From Closterium sp. NIES-65 (Eukaryota; Streptophyta; Zygnematophyceae; Desmidiales; Closteriaceae): a DNA stretch of 64,000 nucleotides. The notes under the pieces were generated by a model. It saw nothing but the letters and a program-made list of their open reading frames with translations. It was not told where the DNA came from and searched no databases. This document shows positions 41,984 to 52,129 of the stretch, piece by piece. The number at the start of each line of letters is the position of its first letter. Position 1 is the stretch's first letter. Location of the stretch: assembly GCA_948144175.1 (NCBI GenBank), contig CANXME010002068.1, positions 1,116,001 through 1,180,000 of the forward strand, given 5' to 3'. A program made the position numbers and the translations under genes.

Positions 41984-42712
41984 TCAAGAGGAGAGCAAGT
42001 GAGGCAAGACAGGCACAAGACCCAACTGCGTGCAACAACGCTGATGATCACAAGGCGCAAGTGCCTTGGTGAAGACATCAGCAGTGTTGGCCTCAGAGGC
42101 CACGTACGCAAGTCGCAACTGTCCACGCTGCTGTAGCTCACGAGCAAGAAAGTAGCGGAGAGCAATGTGCTTCGTTCTGTGCTCCAGTCGCTGCTCTCGA
42201 CACAAGGCCAGCATGGCATTGTTGTCTACGTACAGGACTGGAGGAGAACGAGGCTGCTCTCCAAGGTCGGTCAGCAGGTAGGTGAGCCAGCGTAACTCCT
42301 GTGCAGCCATAGCCCCAGCGTAGATCTCAGCCTCACAACTGGAGCCGAGAACAGAAGACGAGCGGGTAGCCCGCCACGAGACAGAGCCGGAACCAAGGCT
42401 GAAGGTGTAACCCTGTGACGACCGCTGCGTAGCCTGGTCGTCAGCCCAAGAAGCGTCTGCGTGCCCAGTGAGGACCACTGGACTGCGCCCTCCAAGCACT
42501 AGCCCCATGCCCGACGTACTGCACAAGTAGCGCAACACCCTCTTCGCTGCAGCCATGTGCTCTGGTCGGTGTCTCCCAGGAGCAACAAAGCGTGCGAGAA
42601 TGCTAAGAGGGTATGCGAGGTCAGGTCGTGTGCAGGTCATCAGGTACATGAGGCAGCCAACAAGCTCTGCAAACGGGCCACTCGACTCTACGGACTCATC
42701 CGAAGGCAGAGC
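41984..42712 (-). CDS. Copia-6 RNase H segment of the polyprotein, downstream of an in-frame TGA
   Basis: In frame with the upstream polyprotein but separated from it by TGA 42713-42715; 242 codons, first ATG at 42649. It holds the RNase H catalytic set: Asp in HADASWADD, Glu in SCEAEIYAG, Asp in YVDNNAM, and Asp in SEANTADVFTKAL, ending PHLLSS at TAA/TGA near 41984. RNase H degrades the RNA template during cDNA synthesis. No own promoter is evident, so translation would need readthrough or re-initiation; otherwise the element relies on RNase H from another copy. Sequence is intact. Confidence 0.85.
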   Translation of the reverse strand, partial: ALPSDESVESSGPFAELVGCLMYLMTCTRPDLAYPLSILARFVAPGRHRPEHMAAAKRVLRYLCSTSGMGLVLGGRSPVVLTGHADASWADDQATQRSSQGYTFSLGSGSVSWRATRSSSVLGSSCEAEIYAGAMAAQELRWLTYLLTDLGEQPRSPPVLYVDNNAMLALCREQRLEHRTKHIALRYFLARELQQRGQLRLAYVASEANTADVFTKALAPCDHQRCCTQLGLVPVLPHLLSS

Positions 42713-45700
42713 TCAGAGCGAGTGGCGAGTAGGCAGAGGAGTGGCCTGAGGCGAGGAGTACGTGAAGCCGAAGCGCTGAAGGACCTGCTGCACCATGTGT
42801 GACTGAGTCAGGGTAATGGTGCGGCGTGCTCTGTCCCGGGTGATCTGCAAGCCAAGGTAGCTGCGCAGTTCACCCAGGTCAGTGCACGTGTGTCTCTTCT
42901 GCAGCTCAGACTTCACGTAGGCGAGTCCAGCAGTGTCAGCTGTGGCAAAGACCAAGTCGTCGACGTACACGAGGATGTAGAACGGCGGCAGAGAGGTGTC
43001 GGTGCGCAGAAACAGCGACGGGTCGGCAGTAGAAGGAGCAAACCCAAGTGCCGCGAGCGTAGTCCTCAGTGTGTCGTGCCACTCACGTGGCGCCTGGCGG
43101 AGACCGTAGACTGGACGCCGGAGACTCCACTGGGTACCAGGAGGGAAAGACCCAGTGAAGCCAGGTGGGCGACGCAGCCAGATCTCCTCGTGCAGGCTGC
43201 CCTGCAAGAAAGCTGTGCTGAAGTCGAGAGAGTGGAGCTCGTAGTCACGGTGAGCAGCAACGTGCAGCAGAACCCAAAGAGTGGTCATCTTCGGGGTGGG
43301 GGAGAAGGTCTGAAAGTAGTCAACCCCCTGCCGCTGACTGAAGCCACGAGCCACGTAACGCGCCTTGAAGACAGGCGGAGAACCCGGCGGCCGCTTCACC
43401 CTGAAAATCCACATGCCACTGACGATGTTCGCCCCAGGAGGGGGAACAGCGTCAACGTAGGTGCCTGTGGACTTCCAGGAAGCCATCTCTGCATCCATAG
43501 CTGCCTGCCACTGAGAGGAGTAGGGACCCTCTATCGCCTCCGCGTAAGAGCGCGGAGTCGGGATGTCTGGTGCATCCGGGTCTCCCTCAGGGGCTAGCAG
43601 TACAGACGCGAGACGAGGTGAAGCGGCGGCCAGACACTGGAACTCCTCCTGCCTGTCCTCAAGGACGTCCGTGCCAAGGGCACACTCACCCCCGACGGAC
43701 GGAGGACAGGCGGACTCAGACTCAGTGACAAGACGAGCAGCGTAGTCTAGACGACAGCGCGCAGCAAAGTCGACAAGCTCAGTGACAAGGGCAGACGCAG
43801 CAGACGACTCGAAGGAAGGGTCAGTGACAGCAGTAGCAAGGAGACGCGTGACAGTAGGACTGGCAGCACGAAGAGAGTCCGACTCCGGGTCGGCAAGAGC
43901 AGGAAGAGAGGAAGCAGGAGGAGAAGGCAAAGGGGCACGCAGAGGAGCAGTGGACGGACGCAGTGACATCCGGTGCGTGCCAGGGACAGGAGGAGGACGC
44001 TGACGCGACCCGCGACCACTAGCGCGCTCAGTACGAACAGGCGACACAGGACGAGACGCAGGCTCACGACGCTCAGTAAGACCTCCAGTCGGACCAGCGT
44101 AGGGAGAAGGAGCAGGCAAAGGGGAGGCAGGCTGTAGCTGTGGCTGCGACCGGAGAGGCTGCGGACCCTCTAAGGGAGGAGGAGGAGGTGTAAGACCAAG
44201 AACCTGCTGAAGGAGCGGAACGAAGTACGGTCGGGGCCGCGCGGCGACGCTAGAAACAGCAGGAACAGCACCAGCAGCCCCGGCAGGAGCACCCACTCCA
44301 GCAGCACCTCCAGCAGCACCACCAGAAGCTCCAGAACCTCCAGCAGCAGCACCAGGAGCACTGTCAGTCGGACCGCCAACGGCAGGCTCAGCGCCAACAC
44401 CCTCAGCAGTACCAGCTCCAGGAGAACTCTCAGACCCAGCAGCTCCAGCACCCACAGGCACAGCACCGGCGGGACGCGCGGCAGCAGTACCCTCTGCAGC
44501 CGAAGAACCACCAGCACCAGCAGCACGCCTCCAGCGCCTGGCAAACCACTCACGCAGCTCCTGTGGAGAGAGTGGCTCCCGGCGAGACGACGCACCCCCA
44601 GGCACAGCACCCCCAGGCTCAGCACCCCCAGGCTCAGCACCCCTAGGCACAGCACCCCCAGGCACAGCACCCCCAGGCTCGGCGCCTCCAGGCTCAGCAC
44701 CCCCAGGCACAGCACCCCCAGGCGCAGCACCCCCAGGCTCAGCACCCCTAGGCACAGCACCCCCAGGCACAGCACCCCCAGGCTCGGCACCTCCAGGCTC
44801 AGCACCCCCAGGCACAGCACCCCCAGGCTCAGCACCCCCAGGCTCAGCACCCCCAGACTCCGCACCCCCAGGCTCAGCTCCCGCAGCAGCACCAGAGTCA
44901 CCAGTGACCTCGACAGGCTCGACCGCGTCTACCTGGGACACACCTGAAGGGGCAGGACCCTGAGGGGGGAGGGGGACTACCGGGGGGGGACCTGGTACCA
45001 AGAAGAGCGGGGGTGGGGGGAGGGACGGAGTGCGGTAGAGGAAGAGGCGGTAGTAGGGTACCGACTCGTCGAACGTGACGTCCTGGGAGGAAAGAACACG
45101 TCGAGAGGTGGGGTGGTAAAACTGCCACCCAGGGGCGTCGGGGGGGAACCCCAGGAAGACGCAGGGAGAAGCACGAGGGGACAGCTTGTCCGCAGACAGG
45201 TCGCGAACAAACGCCCGAGATCCCCAGACCCGGAACGCCGACGCATCGCCAACCTTCCCCGTCCACAGCAGGGCTGGGGAGGTCTCCGGTCGAGAGACCC
45301 TGGGGTGGAGGTTGATCTGGTGCGCAGCGTACCTGACCGCAAACGGCCACAGAAAATGGGGAGCAGCCGCATGCATCATGGACGTACGAGCGACGTCCAT
45401 GACCATGCCAATGCGGCGCTCAGCAATCCCATTCTGCTGTGGTGAGTCCGGAAGCGTGAAGGTCTGACGGATGCCTCGCGCACGACAGTAGGCACTCAGG
45501 AGGCCAGAGGAGATCTCTCCGCCTCTGTCCGAGTGCAGACGCAAAACAGGGAAGTCAGAGCCAAAGCTCCTCCGAAGCTGGAGACGAGCTGCGCGGATCC
45601 AGTCGATCAACACCTCAGTGACCTCACCCTTGCTGCGCAAGGGGAAGACTGTGGTGTAACGCGAGTAGTCGTCAACCACCAGCAGGAAGTAGCGCTCCTG

Positions 45701-48001
45701 ACCCTGTCCACGGACGCGGGCTGGGCCCCACACGTCCATGTGAAGCGTCTGCAACGGGGCCTCTGTCGGAGGAAACTGGGAGGAGTGAGGGGCAGCACGC
45801 TGGCGCCCCTCGACACAGGGGACACAGGTAGGGCCAGGGCCCGGAGGAAGGGGAGGGAGAGACCGGGGAAGACCAGACACAAGGACTCGCGAGGCCATGC
45901 CTCTGAGCCGAAGCAGAGAGGGGTGGCCAAGGCGGTGGTGCCAGAGGAGGGTCTCGTGAGACAGACGACGACACGAGCAGGGGGCAGACTCAGGACCAGA
46001 CCTGGACGCTGCAGCAAACACCTGACCAGACGAAGGGACCCTACCAGACTCAGCACCTGGAGGAGAAGCAGTGGTCAGTGTGTACAGGCTCGACCCTGGC
46101 CGACGTGTAAACGTAGCCAGGTGGCGACCTGTATCCGCCTCCGTGCAGTGGGTCACCCGCTGACGAGCAGGGGTGAACTGGTGGACACCCGCATCCTGGA
46201 GGTCAGCACCACTCACCAAGTTCGTCGAGAACGAGGGGAGGTAGAGACCAGTCAGGGTGCCAGAGGGGGCCGCCGGACAAGGGAGGACAGTGGAGAAGCG
46301 AGACAGGACAGGCCCCCCAGAGGGGTCAGCCAGGGACACCGCAACCGGCCGACTCAGCGGCGTGAGAGTGGTGCGGTCCCTAAAGAAGGAGCGAGACGCT
46401 CCAGAGTCAAGGGTGAAGGTGTGAGAGGCCGAAGCCGACACAGTACCTGAGAGGGCAGACTCACCAGCACCTGAGAGCACAGACGCACTGGCACCTAGAG
46501 CAGCAGCCTCACTAGTACCTGACGCGGCAGTACCAATGCCCGGGTCGGGCGGGAAACACCGGTAACAGTCATCCTCATCACTACCAGTCACAGCATACAT
46601 AGCAGAGAGAATAGCATCAAAGTCAAGATCATAAATAGCTACACCAGCCCTAGACAGCTCTCCCCAGCGGGGGATCTCAGCGGCCTCCGGAAACTGCTGA
46701 CGCCAGGCGTCAGTCAGGCGGCCAAAGCAGCGGCGGGCTGTGTGGGCGCCTCCACACCTCTCCCCTGCACGGTCACCGGTGCGAAGAACGTAGGGGCAGG
46801 GACCAAGCGCACCACCACGCTGACGCTGCAAGTACCACTCACGGAGCTGCTGAGGGGCGGGGACGGTGCGAGAGCGCTGCTGCTGCTGTGGCTGCTGCTG
46901 TGGCTGCTGCTGCTGCTGCTGCTGGCGCTGACCACCCCCAGAGCTGCTCCGCTGGGACGAGCCACTCCGACCCCCGCCTCCACCGCCACCCCCGCCTCCA
47001 CCGCCACCCCCATCTCCACCGCCACCTCCCCCACCAGGACCGTCGCTCCCACCGCTCCCACCGCCTCCTCCGCTACCACCTCCGCCGCCACCTCCGCCTC
47101 CACCGCCACCACCAGTACCTCCACTCCCGCCACCACCCCCACCGCCATCCCCACTCCCCCCGCCACCCCCACCGCCTCCTCCACCGCCCCCTCTAGCTCC
47201 ACCCGCTCCCTTGCCCCCCTTGCCCTTGCCAGAGCGGCGTCTGCCGCTGGGGGCAGACGCCGCGCCGACCAACTCAAAACCAGCGAGGTCGGCCGCAGCG
47301 GCAGAGGCGACAGAGGGCAGCAGGGGGGAAGGACCACACCCCTCAAAGATGGGGGTGCGAGGGTCACCCCGAGAGGCCCCTACAGCGACAATACTCTTCT
47401 CAGCCGCTAGCAGGGACTTCTCAAGGAGGTCGACAGTGAGAGTGGTGGGACAGACAGAGAGAAACTGGTCCCTAACGACACGAAGGGACTCAGGGAGACG
47501 GGTGACGAGAAAGTAGAGAGTGATGTACATGGGAGGAGGGTTCGCAGCGCGGAACTCAGCAGGAAGGGCAGCGCGGTAGCGGGTGTCACTAGCACGGAGG
47601 TGGGTAACGAGGTCAGCGACAGTGGGAAAGGAAGCGAGGTCAGGGAAGAGAAACGGTAGCATGAGGCGGCCAAGGGTAGCGGAGGAAGGGGAGGAGTAGC
47701 GTGCAACTACAGCGTCGTACAAGGCCTGAGCGGTCTTGCACTGACTAAAGTGGGCACGCTCAGAGGAAGGGAGGTGGCGACGCACAGCAAGACGTGCAGC
47801 AGCATCGCGGGTCGCCCACTTGGAGCGAACGGCAGAGTCAGCATCAGCAGGTGGGGCAGGGACAGCGCCAGAGACAAAGTCAAAGAGAGAGACCTCATCT
47901 ATCGCATCACACAGTAAGTACAGCTGCAGGTCTTCAATCCAGACGGCAAAGTTAATGGCCCTCCCCTCAGCGTCAAAAGTAAGAACATTGGGGGTGGCCA
48001 T
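42713..48001 (-). CDS. Copia-6 Gag-protease-integrase-reverse transcriptase polyprotein, 1762 codons
   Basis: Start ATG at 48001 is chosen because MATPN or MASPS is conserved at the same place in Copia-4 and Copia-5; the frame extends seven codons further to a GTG. Domains (approximate residues): UBN2-like Gag 1-200, basic [16 protein letters not shown] 253-268, Gly-rich tract 269-345, Gln-rich 359-375, wide zinc knuckle C402-X13-C416-X3-H420-X4-C425, protease DSGAS 532-536, pre-integrase LGH about 693 and CVPC 726-729, integrase D756, D825, E861 (spacing 68 and 35), pentapeptide linker about 1060-1160, Gly/Ala linker to about 1300, RT about 1495-1762 with YVDD 1679-1682. It ends at TGA after HSL; other copies have TCA there. 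Confidence 0.93.
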   Translation of the reverse strand: MATPNVLTFDAEGRAINFAVWIEDLQLYLLCDAIDEVSLFDFVSGAVPAPPADADSAVRSKWATRDAAARLAVRRHLPSSERAHFSQCKTAQALYDAVVARYSSPSSATLGRLMLPFLFPDLASFPTVADLVTHLRASDTRYRAALPAEFRAANPPPMYITLYFLVTRLPESLRVVRDQFLSVCPTTLTVDLLEKSLLAAEKSIVAVGASRGDPRTPIFEGCGPSPLLPSVASAAAADLAGFELVGAASAPSGRRRSGKGKGGKGAGGARGGGGGGGGGGGGSGDGGGGGGGSGGTGGGGGGGGGGGGGSGGGGGSGGSDGPGGGGGGGDGGGGGGGGGGGGGGRSGSSQRSSSGGGQRQQQQQQQPQQQPQQQQRSRTVPAPQQLREWYLQRQRGGALGPCPYVLRTGDRAGERCGGAHTARRCFGRLTDAWRQQFPEAAEIPRWGELSRAGVAIYDLDFDAILSAMYAVTGSDEDDCYRCFPPDPGIGTAASGTSEAAALGASASVLSGAGESALSGTVSASASHTFTLDSGASRSFFRDRTTLTPLSRPVAVSLADPSGGPVLSRFSTVLPCPAAPSGTLTGLYLPSFSTNLVSGADLQDAGVHQFTPARQRVTHCTEADTGRHLATFTRRPGSSLYTLTTASPPGAESGRVPSSGQVFAAASRSGPESAPCSCRRLSHETLLWHHRLGHPSLLRLRGMASRVLVSGLPRSLPPLPPGPGPTCVPCVEGRQRAAPHSSQFPPTEAPLQTLHMDVWGPARVRGQGQERYFLLVVDDYSRYTTVFPLRSKGEVTEVLIDWIRAARLQLRRSFGSDFPVLRLHSDRGGEISSGLLSAYCRARGIRQTFTLPDSPQQNGIAERRIGMVMDVARTSMMHAAAPHFLWPFAVRYAAHQINLHPRVSRPETSPALLWTGKVGDASAFRVWGSRAFVRDLSADKLSPRASPCVFLGFPPDAPGWQFYHPTSRRVLSSQDVTFDESVPYYRLFLYRTPSLPPPPLFLVPGPPPVVPLPPQGPAPSGVSQVDAVEPVEVTGDSGAAAGAEPGGAESGGAEPGGAEPGGAVPGGAEPGGAEPGGAVPGGAVPRGAEPGGAAPGGAVPGGAEPGGAEPGGAVPGGAVPRGAEPGGAEPGGAVPGGASSRREPLSPQELREWFARRWRRAAGAGGSSAAEGTAAARPAGAVPVGAGAAGSESSPGAGTAEGVGAEPAVGGPTDSAPGAAAGGSGASGGAAGGAAGVGAPAGAAGAVPAVSSVAARPRPYFVPLLQQVLGLTPPPPPLEGPQPLRSQPQLQPASPLPAPSPYAGPTGGLTERREPASRPVSPVRTERASGRGSRQRPPPVPGTHRMSLRPSTAPLRAPLPSPPASSLPALADPESDSLRAASPTVTRLLATAVTDPSFESSAASALVTELVDFAARCRLDYAARLVTESESACPPSVGGECALGTDVLEDRQEEFQCLAAASPRLASVLLAPEGDPDAPDIPTPRSYAEAIEGPYSSQWQAAMDAEMASWKSTGTYVDAVPPPGANIVSGMWIFRVKRPPGSPPVFKARYVARGFSQRQGVDYFQTFSPTPKMTTLWVLLHVAAHRDYELHSLDFSTAFLQGSLHEEIWLRRPPGFTGSFPPGTQWSLRRPVYGLRQAPREWHDTLRTTLAALGFAPSTADPSLFLRTDTSLPPFYILVYVDDLVFATADTAGLAYVKSELQKRHTCTDLGELRSYLGLQITRDRARRTITLTQSHMVQQVLQRFGFTYSSPQATPLPTRHSL
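44560..44890 (-). repeat. Pentapeptide-coding array in the Copia-6 linker
   Basis: Fifteen-base units coding GGAEP or GGAVP are repeated about twenty times (plus strand CCCCCAGGCTCAGCA or CCCCCAGGCACAGCA). The same array, with other unit numbers and more decay, is present in Copia-1, -4, -5, -7 and -8 between integrase and RT. Confidence 0.9.
46970..47210 (-). repeat. Gly-rich coding tract in Copia-6 Gag
   Basis: A GGN codon tract of about 75 residues, broken by Ser, Asp, Thr and Arg, between the basic GKGKGGKG motif and the knuckle. It may be a flexible or RNA-binding region; this is inference from composition. Confidence 0.85.
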
Positions 48002-49153
48002 GGCAGCAGCTGAAAGTCTCACCGGGCTGGGAGAGTCGGGTAGGTCAGCAGCAGAGGAACACAGCTCAGGAACAGCAGCACGGCTCCTCAGGCGGCTCGG
48101 GCGGCTCGAGCGGCTCGGGCGGCTCGGGCGGCTCGGGCGGCTCGGGCGGCTCGGGCGGCTCGCGCGGCTCGGGTGGCGTAGGGGCTCACGGGCGGCGCGG
48201 CCTGCTGGGGCTGCTCACGTGCAGCACGGCGGGCTGCAGCAGGGGCCGCGGGGAGGGCTGTAGCGGGGCCGACGGCGGGCCGACGGCGGGCTGTAGCGGG
48301 GCCGGGGCGGGCTGTAGCTGGGCCGGCGGCGGGCTGTAGCAGGGGCCGGTGGCGGGCTGTAGCGGGGCCGGCGGCGGGCTGTAGCTGGGCCGGCGGCGGG
48401 CTGTAGCTGGGCCGGCGGTGGGCTGTAGCTGGGCCGGGGGCGGGCTGTAGCTGGGCCGGCGGCGGGCTGTAGCTGGGCCGGCGGCGGGCTGTAGCAGGGG
48501 CCGGTGCGGGCTGTAGCGGGGCCAACGGCGGGCCGTAGTGGGGCCGGTGGCAGGCTGTAGCGGGGCCAGTGGCGGGGTGTAGCGAGGCCAGTGGCGGGCT
48601 GTAGCGGGGCCGACAGCAGCTGAAGCGGGGCCGGCGTAGGGCCGTGGCGGGGCCGACGAGGTCTAGGCGGGGCCGACGAGGGGCCGAAGTGGGGCCTAGG
48701 CGGGCCGGCGGGGCCTAAGCGGGGCCAACGCGGGGCCGACGGGGCCTAAGCAGGGCCAACGCGGGGACGACGGGGTCTAGGCGGGGCCGACGCGGGGCTA
48801 AAGCGGGGCCTAAGCGGGGCCGACGGGCCTAAGCGGGGCTACGCGGGGCCGACGTGGGGCCTAAGCGGGGCCGACGGGGGGTTACGCGGGGCCGACGTAG
48901 GGCCTAGGCGGGGCCGACGAGGAGCCGACGGGGTCTAGGTGGGGCCGACGCGGGGCCTAAGTGGGGCCGACGGGGGCTACGCGGGGCCGACGAGGGGCCT
49001 AGGCGGGGCCGACGAGGGGCCTAAGGGGGGGGGGGCCGACGAGGGGCCTAAGCGGGAGCACGACGGGGAGGGCGACACGGAGGGTCGCTAAAAAAATGCG
49101 CGCCTCGGGGCGCGCTTCGGTGGGCCCTAGGAACAGGCCCTAAGAAGGGACCT
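48002..49153 (-). repeat. Copia-6 leader repeats
   Basis: A 1.15-kb GC-rich leader with three repeat zones on the plus strand: GGGCGGCTC (48090-48175), GGGCTGTAGCTGGGCCGGCGGC (48250-48610), and GGGGCCGACGAGGGGCCTAAGC (48620-49060). No coding frame of note on the sense strand. It lies where a retrotransposon 5' UTR with packaging and translation signals is expected. Confidence 0.88.
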
Positions 49154-49296
49154 GCTCTGATTCCATGAGAAAGTGTGAACGAGGATAAATGACTATGAAG
49201 TGAAGTGAATACAAATAGGAAACCCTAATTGTGTTGTACCCCCTATGGGATACCCCACTATAGCCTACAGAAACAAGTAAGCTATATGTTCTGACA
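49154..49296 (-). repeat. PBS and 5' LTR of Copia-6
   Basis: PBS 49154-49165 reads TGGAATCAGAGC on the minus strand (one mismatch to the initiator tRNA-Met complement). LTR 49166-49296 is identical to 41759-41889. Confidence 0.94.
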
Positions 49297-49342
49297 TGTT
49301 TGTGACCGGCAATATCGGCTTCCAACAGTTGAGCGCCCAACT
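49297..49342 (-). pseudogene. Gypsy-B protease-RT spacer, continuation after Copia-6
   Basis: TGTTTGTGACCGGCAATATC and GGCTTCCAAC align with the corresponding part of Gypsy-A at 17876-17910. This confirms that Copia-6 split a continuous gypsy sequence. Confidence 0.7.
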
Positions 49343-49790
49343 CAAGCTCCTGCATCTCTTTTGTGTGTACTATGGGTTGGCCACCCAACTGTTGGTGTGG
49401 GAAGCCAAGGGAAATAGGATTGTGAAAAAGATCAGGCTCCTGTAGCTCTCGCCCGCGTGCACTGGATTGGGGAAGGTGGGAAGGATTTTCGACCCAGCTG
49501 TTGGTGCAATGGGAGAGGGATCGCTGGACTTGGTGCCATGGCGTTGGCACAAGATGGCAGCTGACAGATGAGCGACAGCCTCACACTCTTGCAGCTCTCC
49601 CCCACACACTACGACTGGCGGGAGAGCCGGCTATTGGTCTCGGGCGAGAGCGCAAGGATGAATGGGCAATAGGGATCTCTTGCCTATGTGGATAAAGCTA
49701 ACCGGGTTAGGCTCTTGAGCTGTCCCCTGTATACTGGGGCTAGGAGGACGGTTTGGCCAGCTGATGGTGCAGGTCGTATTTGCCACCTTG
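49343..49790. repeat. Degenerate minisatellite of about four units inside Gypsy-B
   Basis: Units begin (C/T)A(A/G)GCTC(C/T)TG at 49343, 49433, about 49582 and 49708, and contain a later CAGCTGTTGGTG-like block at 49386, 49494, about 49626 and 49756. Spacing is uneven (90-150 bp). The corresponding place in Gypsy-A has no such insertion. Confidence 0.55.
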
Positions 49791-50300
49791 CATATCATGC
49801 ATGTCGCATCTGCATTTGCCTCCTCGCATCGATCAATGCACCTATCTGCAACCGCAGTGTTGACTCTCCATGGATGGGAAGGACACCAAATCTGGAGTGT
49901 TGACTCTCCATCAATTCTCGTATTCTCTCCTCTTCATGACTTTCTGCCGTCCACCATCGTTGCTGTAAACTGGGTCTCCTCCGAAGACTCTTCAATTTTC
50001 TCCAACGCCCCGCGGTCGTACACCGAGTGGGACGCACCAGTGTCCACCATCGCCTAGAGGCGTCGCCCTTTGCAAAGCACCCCGAGCAGTAGTGGTTGTT
50101 GCCGCTCTGAGTAGCTGTAGATGGTGTTGCTTATAGAATCATAGGGGGCATCAATTGTATCATCCCTAGTTCTTGCGCTCGAAACTGCAGCTTGAATATC
50201 TGTTTTGACCAGGGTAGGGTTGGAAGGATTTATCAGAGGCCGATTCAGCTTCTTTTGGGCCTGGAACCTTCCCTTAAGCCTTTTCAACTATGTAGGCTTC
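49791..50300 (-). pseudogene. Gypsy-B protease and gag-protease spacer
   Basis: The minus strand reads LLLGVLCKGRRL, a stop, then AMVDTGASHSVYDRGALEKI: the retropepsin active site is DTGAS, against DSGAS in Gypsy-A. A 16-base block (GTGTTGACTCTCCATC) occurs twice at 49857-49925, a small internal duplication. Downstream the sequence aligns with Gypsy-A 17930-18130. Confidence 0.78.
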
Positions 50301-51760
50301 ACCCGTGGGGAACGAGGAGCCTTAACACTGTGCTACTGGGAGAGATTTTTAACTCATCGAAATGCTCGACCCATATCAACGATCCGGAGTGGGGTCCCCA
50401 TCTTTTCAAGTACCTGAATAATTTCTAACCCTCCCTTGATTTTTTCAAAGGCTTTAAATCCACGAGAAGTAATATTTTTAGTTAAAGTAACTTCATAGGG
50501 TAACTTTAAAGAATTCTTACTTGTCAATGTGTACGGCTGGAGTTTCCCGGTCGGTGCATGGTCTTCCTTTGCAAATTATGCTTCTGTCTCAGCGATTTCC
50601 CCTTGTGCCGGCAGTCGCGACATTTTAAATTTGCGCCATCATATTCTCCTTATTTTCGCCGTCTCCGAAGTCGCCACGTTGTCTGTTTTCTGCTTCGAGG
50701 GTGCTGCCCTATTGTTGCCCTTCAACTCCGTACGTGTTTTCTTTGTTTTCCAACACGCTAAGATACGATGCCCTATAGCGTCGCAAATTTTGCATGTCTC
50801 TTTTTTTCTAGCTGCTGCTTCGCGTGGATCTTGTCAATCTCCATCAGGGCGGCAGTTGTGTGCGGTGCCGATTGCCCCATGCCAAGATCCCCATTTGGCT
50901 GGTTGCATCGTGTTACGTAGTAGCTACTCTTCAACATGTTGTTCTGCGTCAATCCACTCAATTGCCGGACCTCGTAAAAGTGTTGCTGCGAGCCGTATGC
51001 ACATCGCGTCTTGGGTCGGGGTTGAGCATCCAACGACTTTGAAGTATTTTTTTATTATAGCTACAAATCGACGGACGTCGCTCCCTTTCGCGCTAGGGTC
51101 GAGCGCCTCTAGTTGCATCGGCTTCGCTGCTTTGAGGTTGGCTGTAGCTGATGACGTTGTCGCATGTACGATTCCCAGTGTCATCACTGTCGGTGCTGCT
51201 GCTGCGGGTGCTATCGACTAGATCGTATGGATTTTTTCGAGTCGTAGGAGTAACGTACTTGTCTACTCCTGCTCGGCTCGAAACTCCTCTCCGCGACGAA
51301 CAAACTCTACGATTTCGCGTACTAAATTATCTTTAATTTCCTCCATTTGGCAATTTGCAGGAATATTTGCGACAAAAACAATTCGATTCCCTGTGTTGGT
51401 CCACTTACAACGAGTCTTGACGATTTGGAATTCGTCTAGCGCGAATGTTGTCCCTGGCACGAATCTCCCTCAGTCAATTTCGCATCCGATCTCCGCCGTT
51501 GAGAAGGAAGTCGTTCTGACAACCCAAATTCCAACCCTTTTGGGCAAAATTCTCTGGGCTGTTGAATTGCGATTCGATTGGACAGTCAAAATTCCAAGTT
51601 TTTCGCGAATAAAGCTGACGAGTGTTTGAAAACCGGATCGAGGGGGACTTCAAAAGATTGCATGGAACTGGTTTTACATATCCGAATCGGCAATTCCGTC
51701 GTCGCACCCATGGTTTTTTAAGGTCAGCTTTTAGCGGTTGAAGACCTCGAGTGAAAACCC
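50301..51760 (-). pseudogene. Gypsy-B gag with zinc knuckle
   Basis: Minus-strand segments include FQIVKTRCKWTNTGNRIVFV (51263-51460), and EALDPSAKGSDVRRFVAIIK then RLAATLLRGPAIEWIDAEQH (51187-50924), the typical retrotransposon gag pattern ending in A.(E)W. A canonical C-X2-C-X4-H-X4-C knuckle, CKICDAIGHRILAC, follows near 50750-50795. A second C-X2-C start (KCRDCRHKGKS) lies near 50600-50640. Frames are interrupted several times. The start codon is not clear. Confidence 0.75.
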
Positions 51761-51928
51761 GCTCTGATTACCATGTGTGAGGATCGAAGAAATGGTCCAT
51801 AATCATAATATGACCACCTGGGTACATCACGAGGCTACCGTAATCCCCCAGATATAAGTCCCTATAGTCTTATGCTAAATCCCTAGAATAAATGCAGGGG
51901 GTCTAAACATCGGAAAAAAAAATATATC
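51761..51928 (-). repeat. Gypsy-B PBS and outer part of its 5' LTR
   Basis: The minus strand reads TGGTAATCAGAGC (51761-51773), an initiator tRNA-Met site with one extra A. The LTR begins near 51774 (TGTGTGAGGATCGAAG on the plus strand, reminiscent of the TRIM LTR edge TGTGAAGGATCGAG) and runs to 51928, where Copia-7 is inserted. Confidence 0.65.
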
Positions 51929-52065
51929 TGTCAAACATATATGACATAGTCTGTGTAGGCTGTAGTGGGGTAGACTATATGGGGTACAACACTGCTAGGT
52001 TTTCTCACTTGTACCCATCTCCTTGCTAGTTCAGTCATTCCTCTTTCTTCACATGGTATAGAGCG
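51929..52065 (+). repeat. 5' LTR and PBS of Copia-7
   Basis: LTR 51929-52053, PBS TGGTATAGAGCG (52054-52065). Confidence 0.92.
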
Positions 52066-52129
52066 GGTTCCCTAGTGGGACCGTTTCTTCCTAAGGGCCC
52101 ACCATCTAATTTTTTTTTTCCTACCCTGC

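Larger units (their letters stand above)
41759..49296 (-). mobile_element. Copia-6: young, nearly intact copia element, 7538 bp
   Basis: Two identical 131-bp LTRs (41759-41889 and 49166-49296) and a perfect TSD TGTTT (41754-41758 and 49297-49301). It has a PBS, polypurine tract, 1.15-kb repeat leader and one long polyprotein frame with a single internal TGA. It is inserted in the protease-RT spacer of Gypsy-B. Identical LTRs indicate a recent insertion. Confidence 0.96.
40403..51928 (-). mobile_element. Gypsy-B: Ty3/gypsy element, opened by Copia-6 and, in its LTR, Copia-7
   Basis: Minus-strand order from the right: 5' LTR start and PBS (51761 on), gag, protease, [Copia-6], RT remnant, RNase H, start of integrase. 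The RT core is deleted near 41280, and the 3' end with its LTR is gone at the junction with Gypsy-A. The LTR continues beyond Copia-7 at 59184, but its end cannot be placed. Confidence 0.75.

Noticed and set aside
14398-51928. Gypsy-A and Gypsy-B as one single element
   Set aside because: RNase H, RT and protease occur in both, and the junction at about 40402 goes from spacer to integrase-proximal sequence, so there are two copies.
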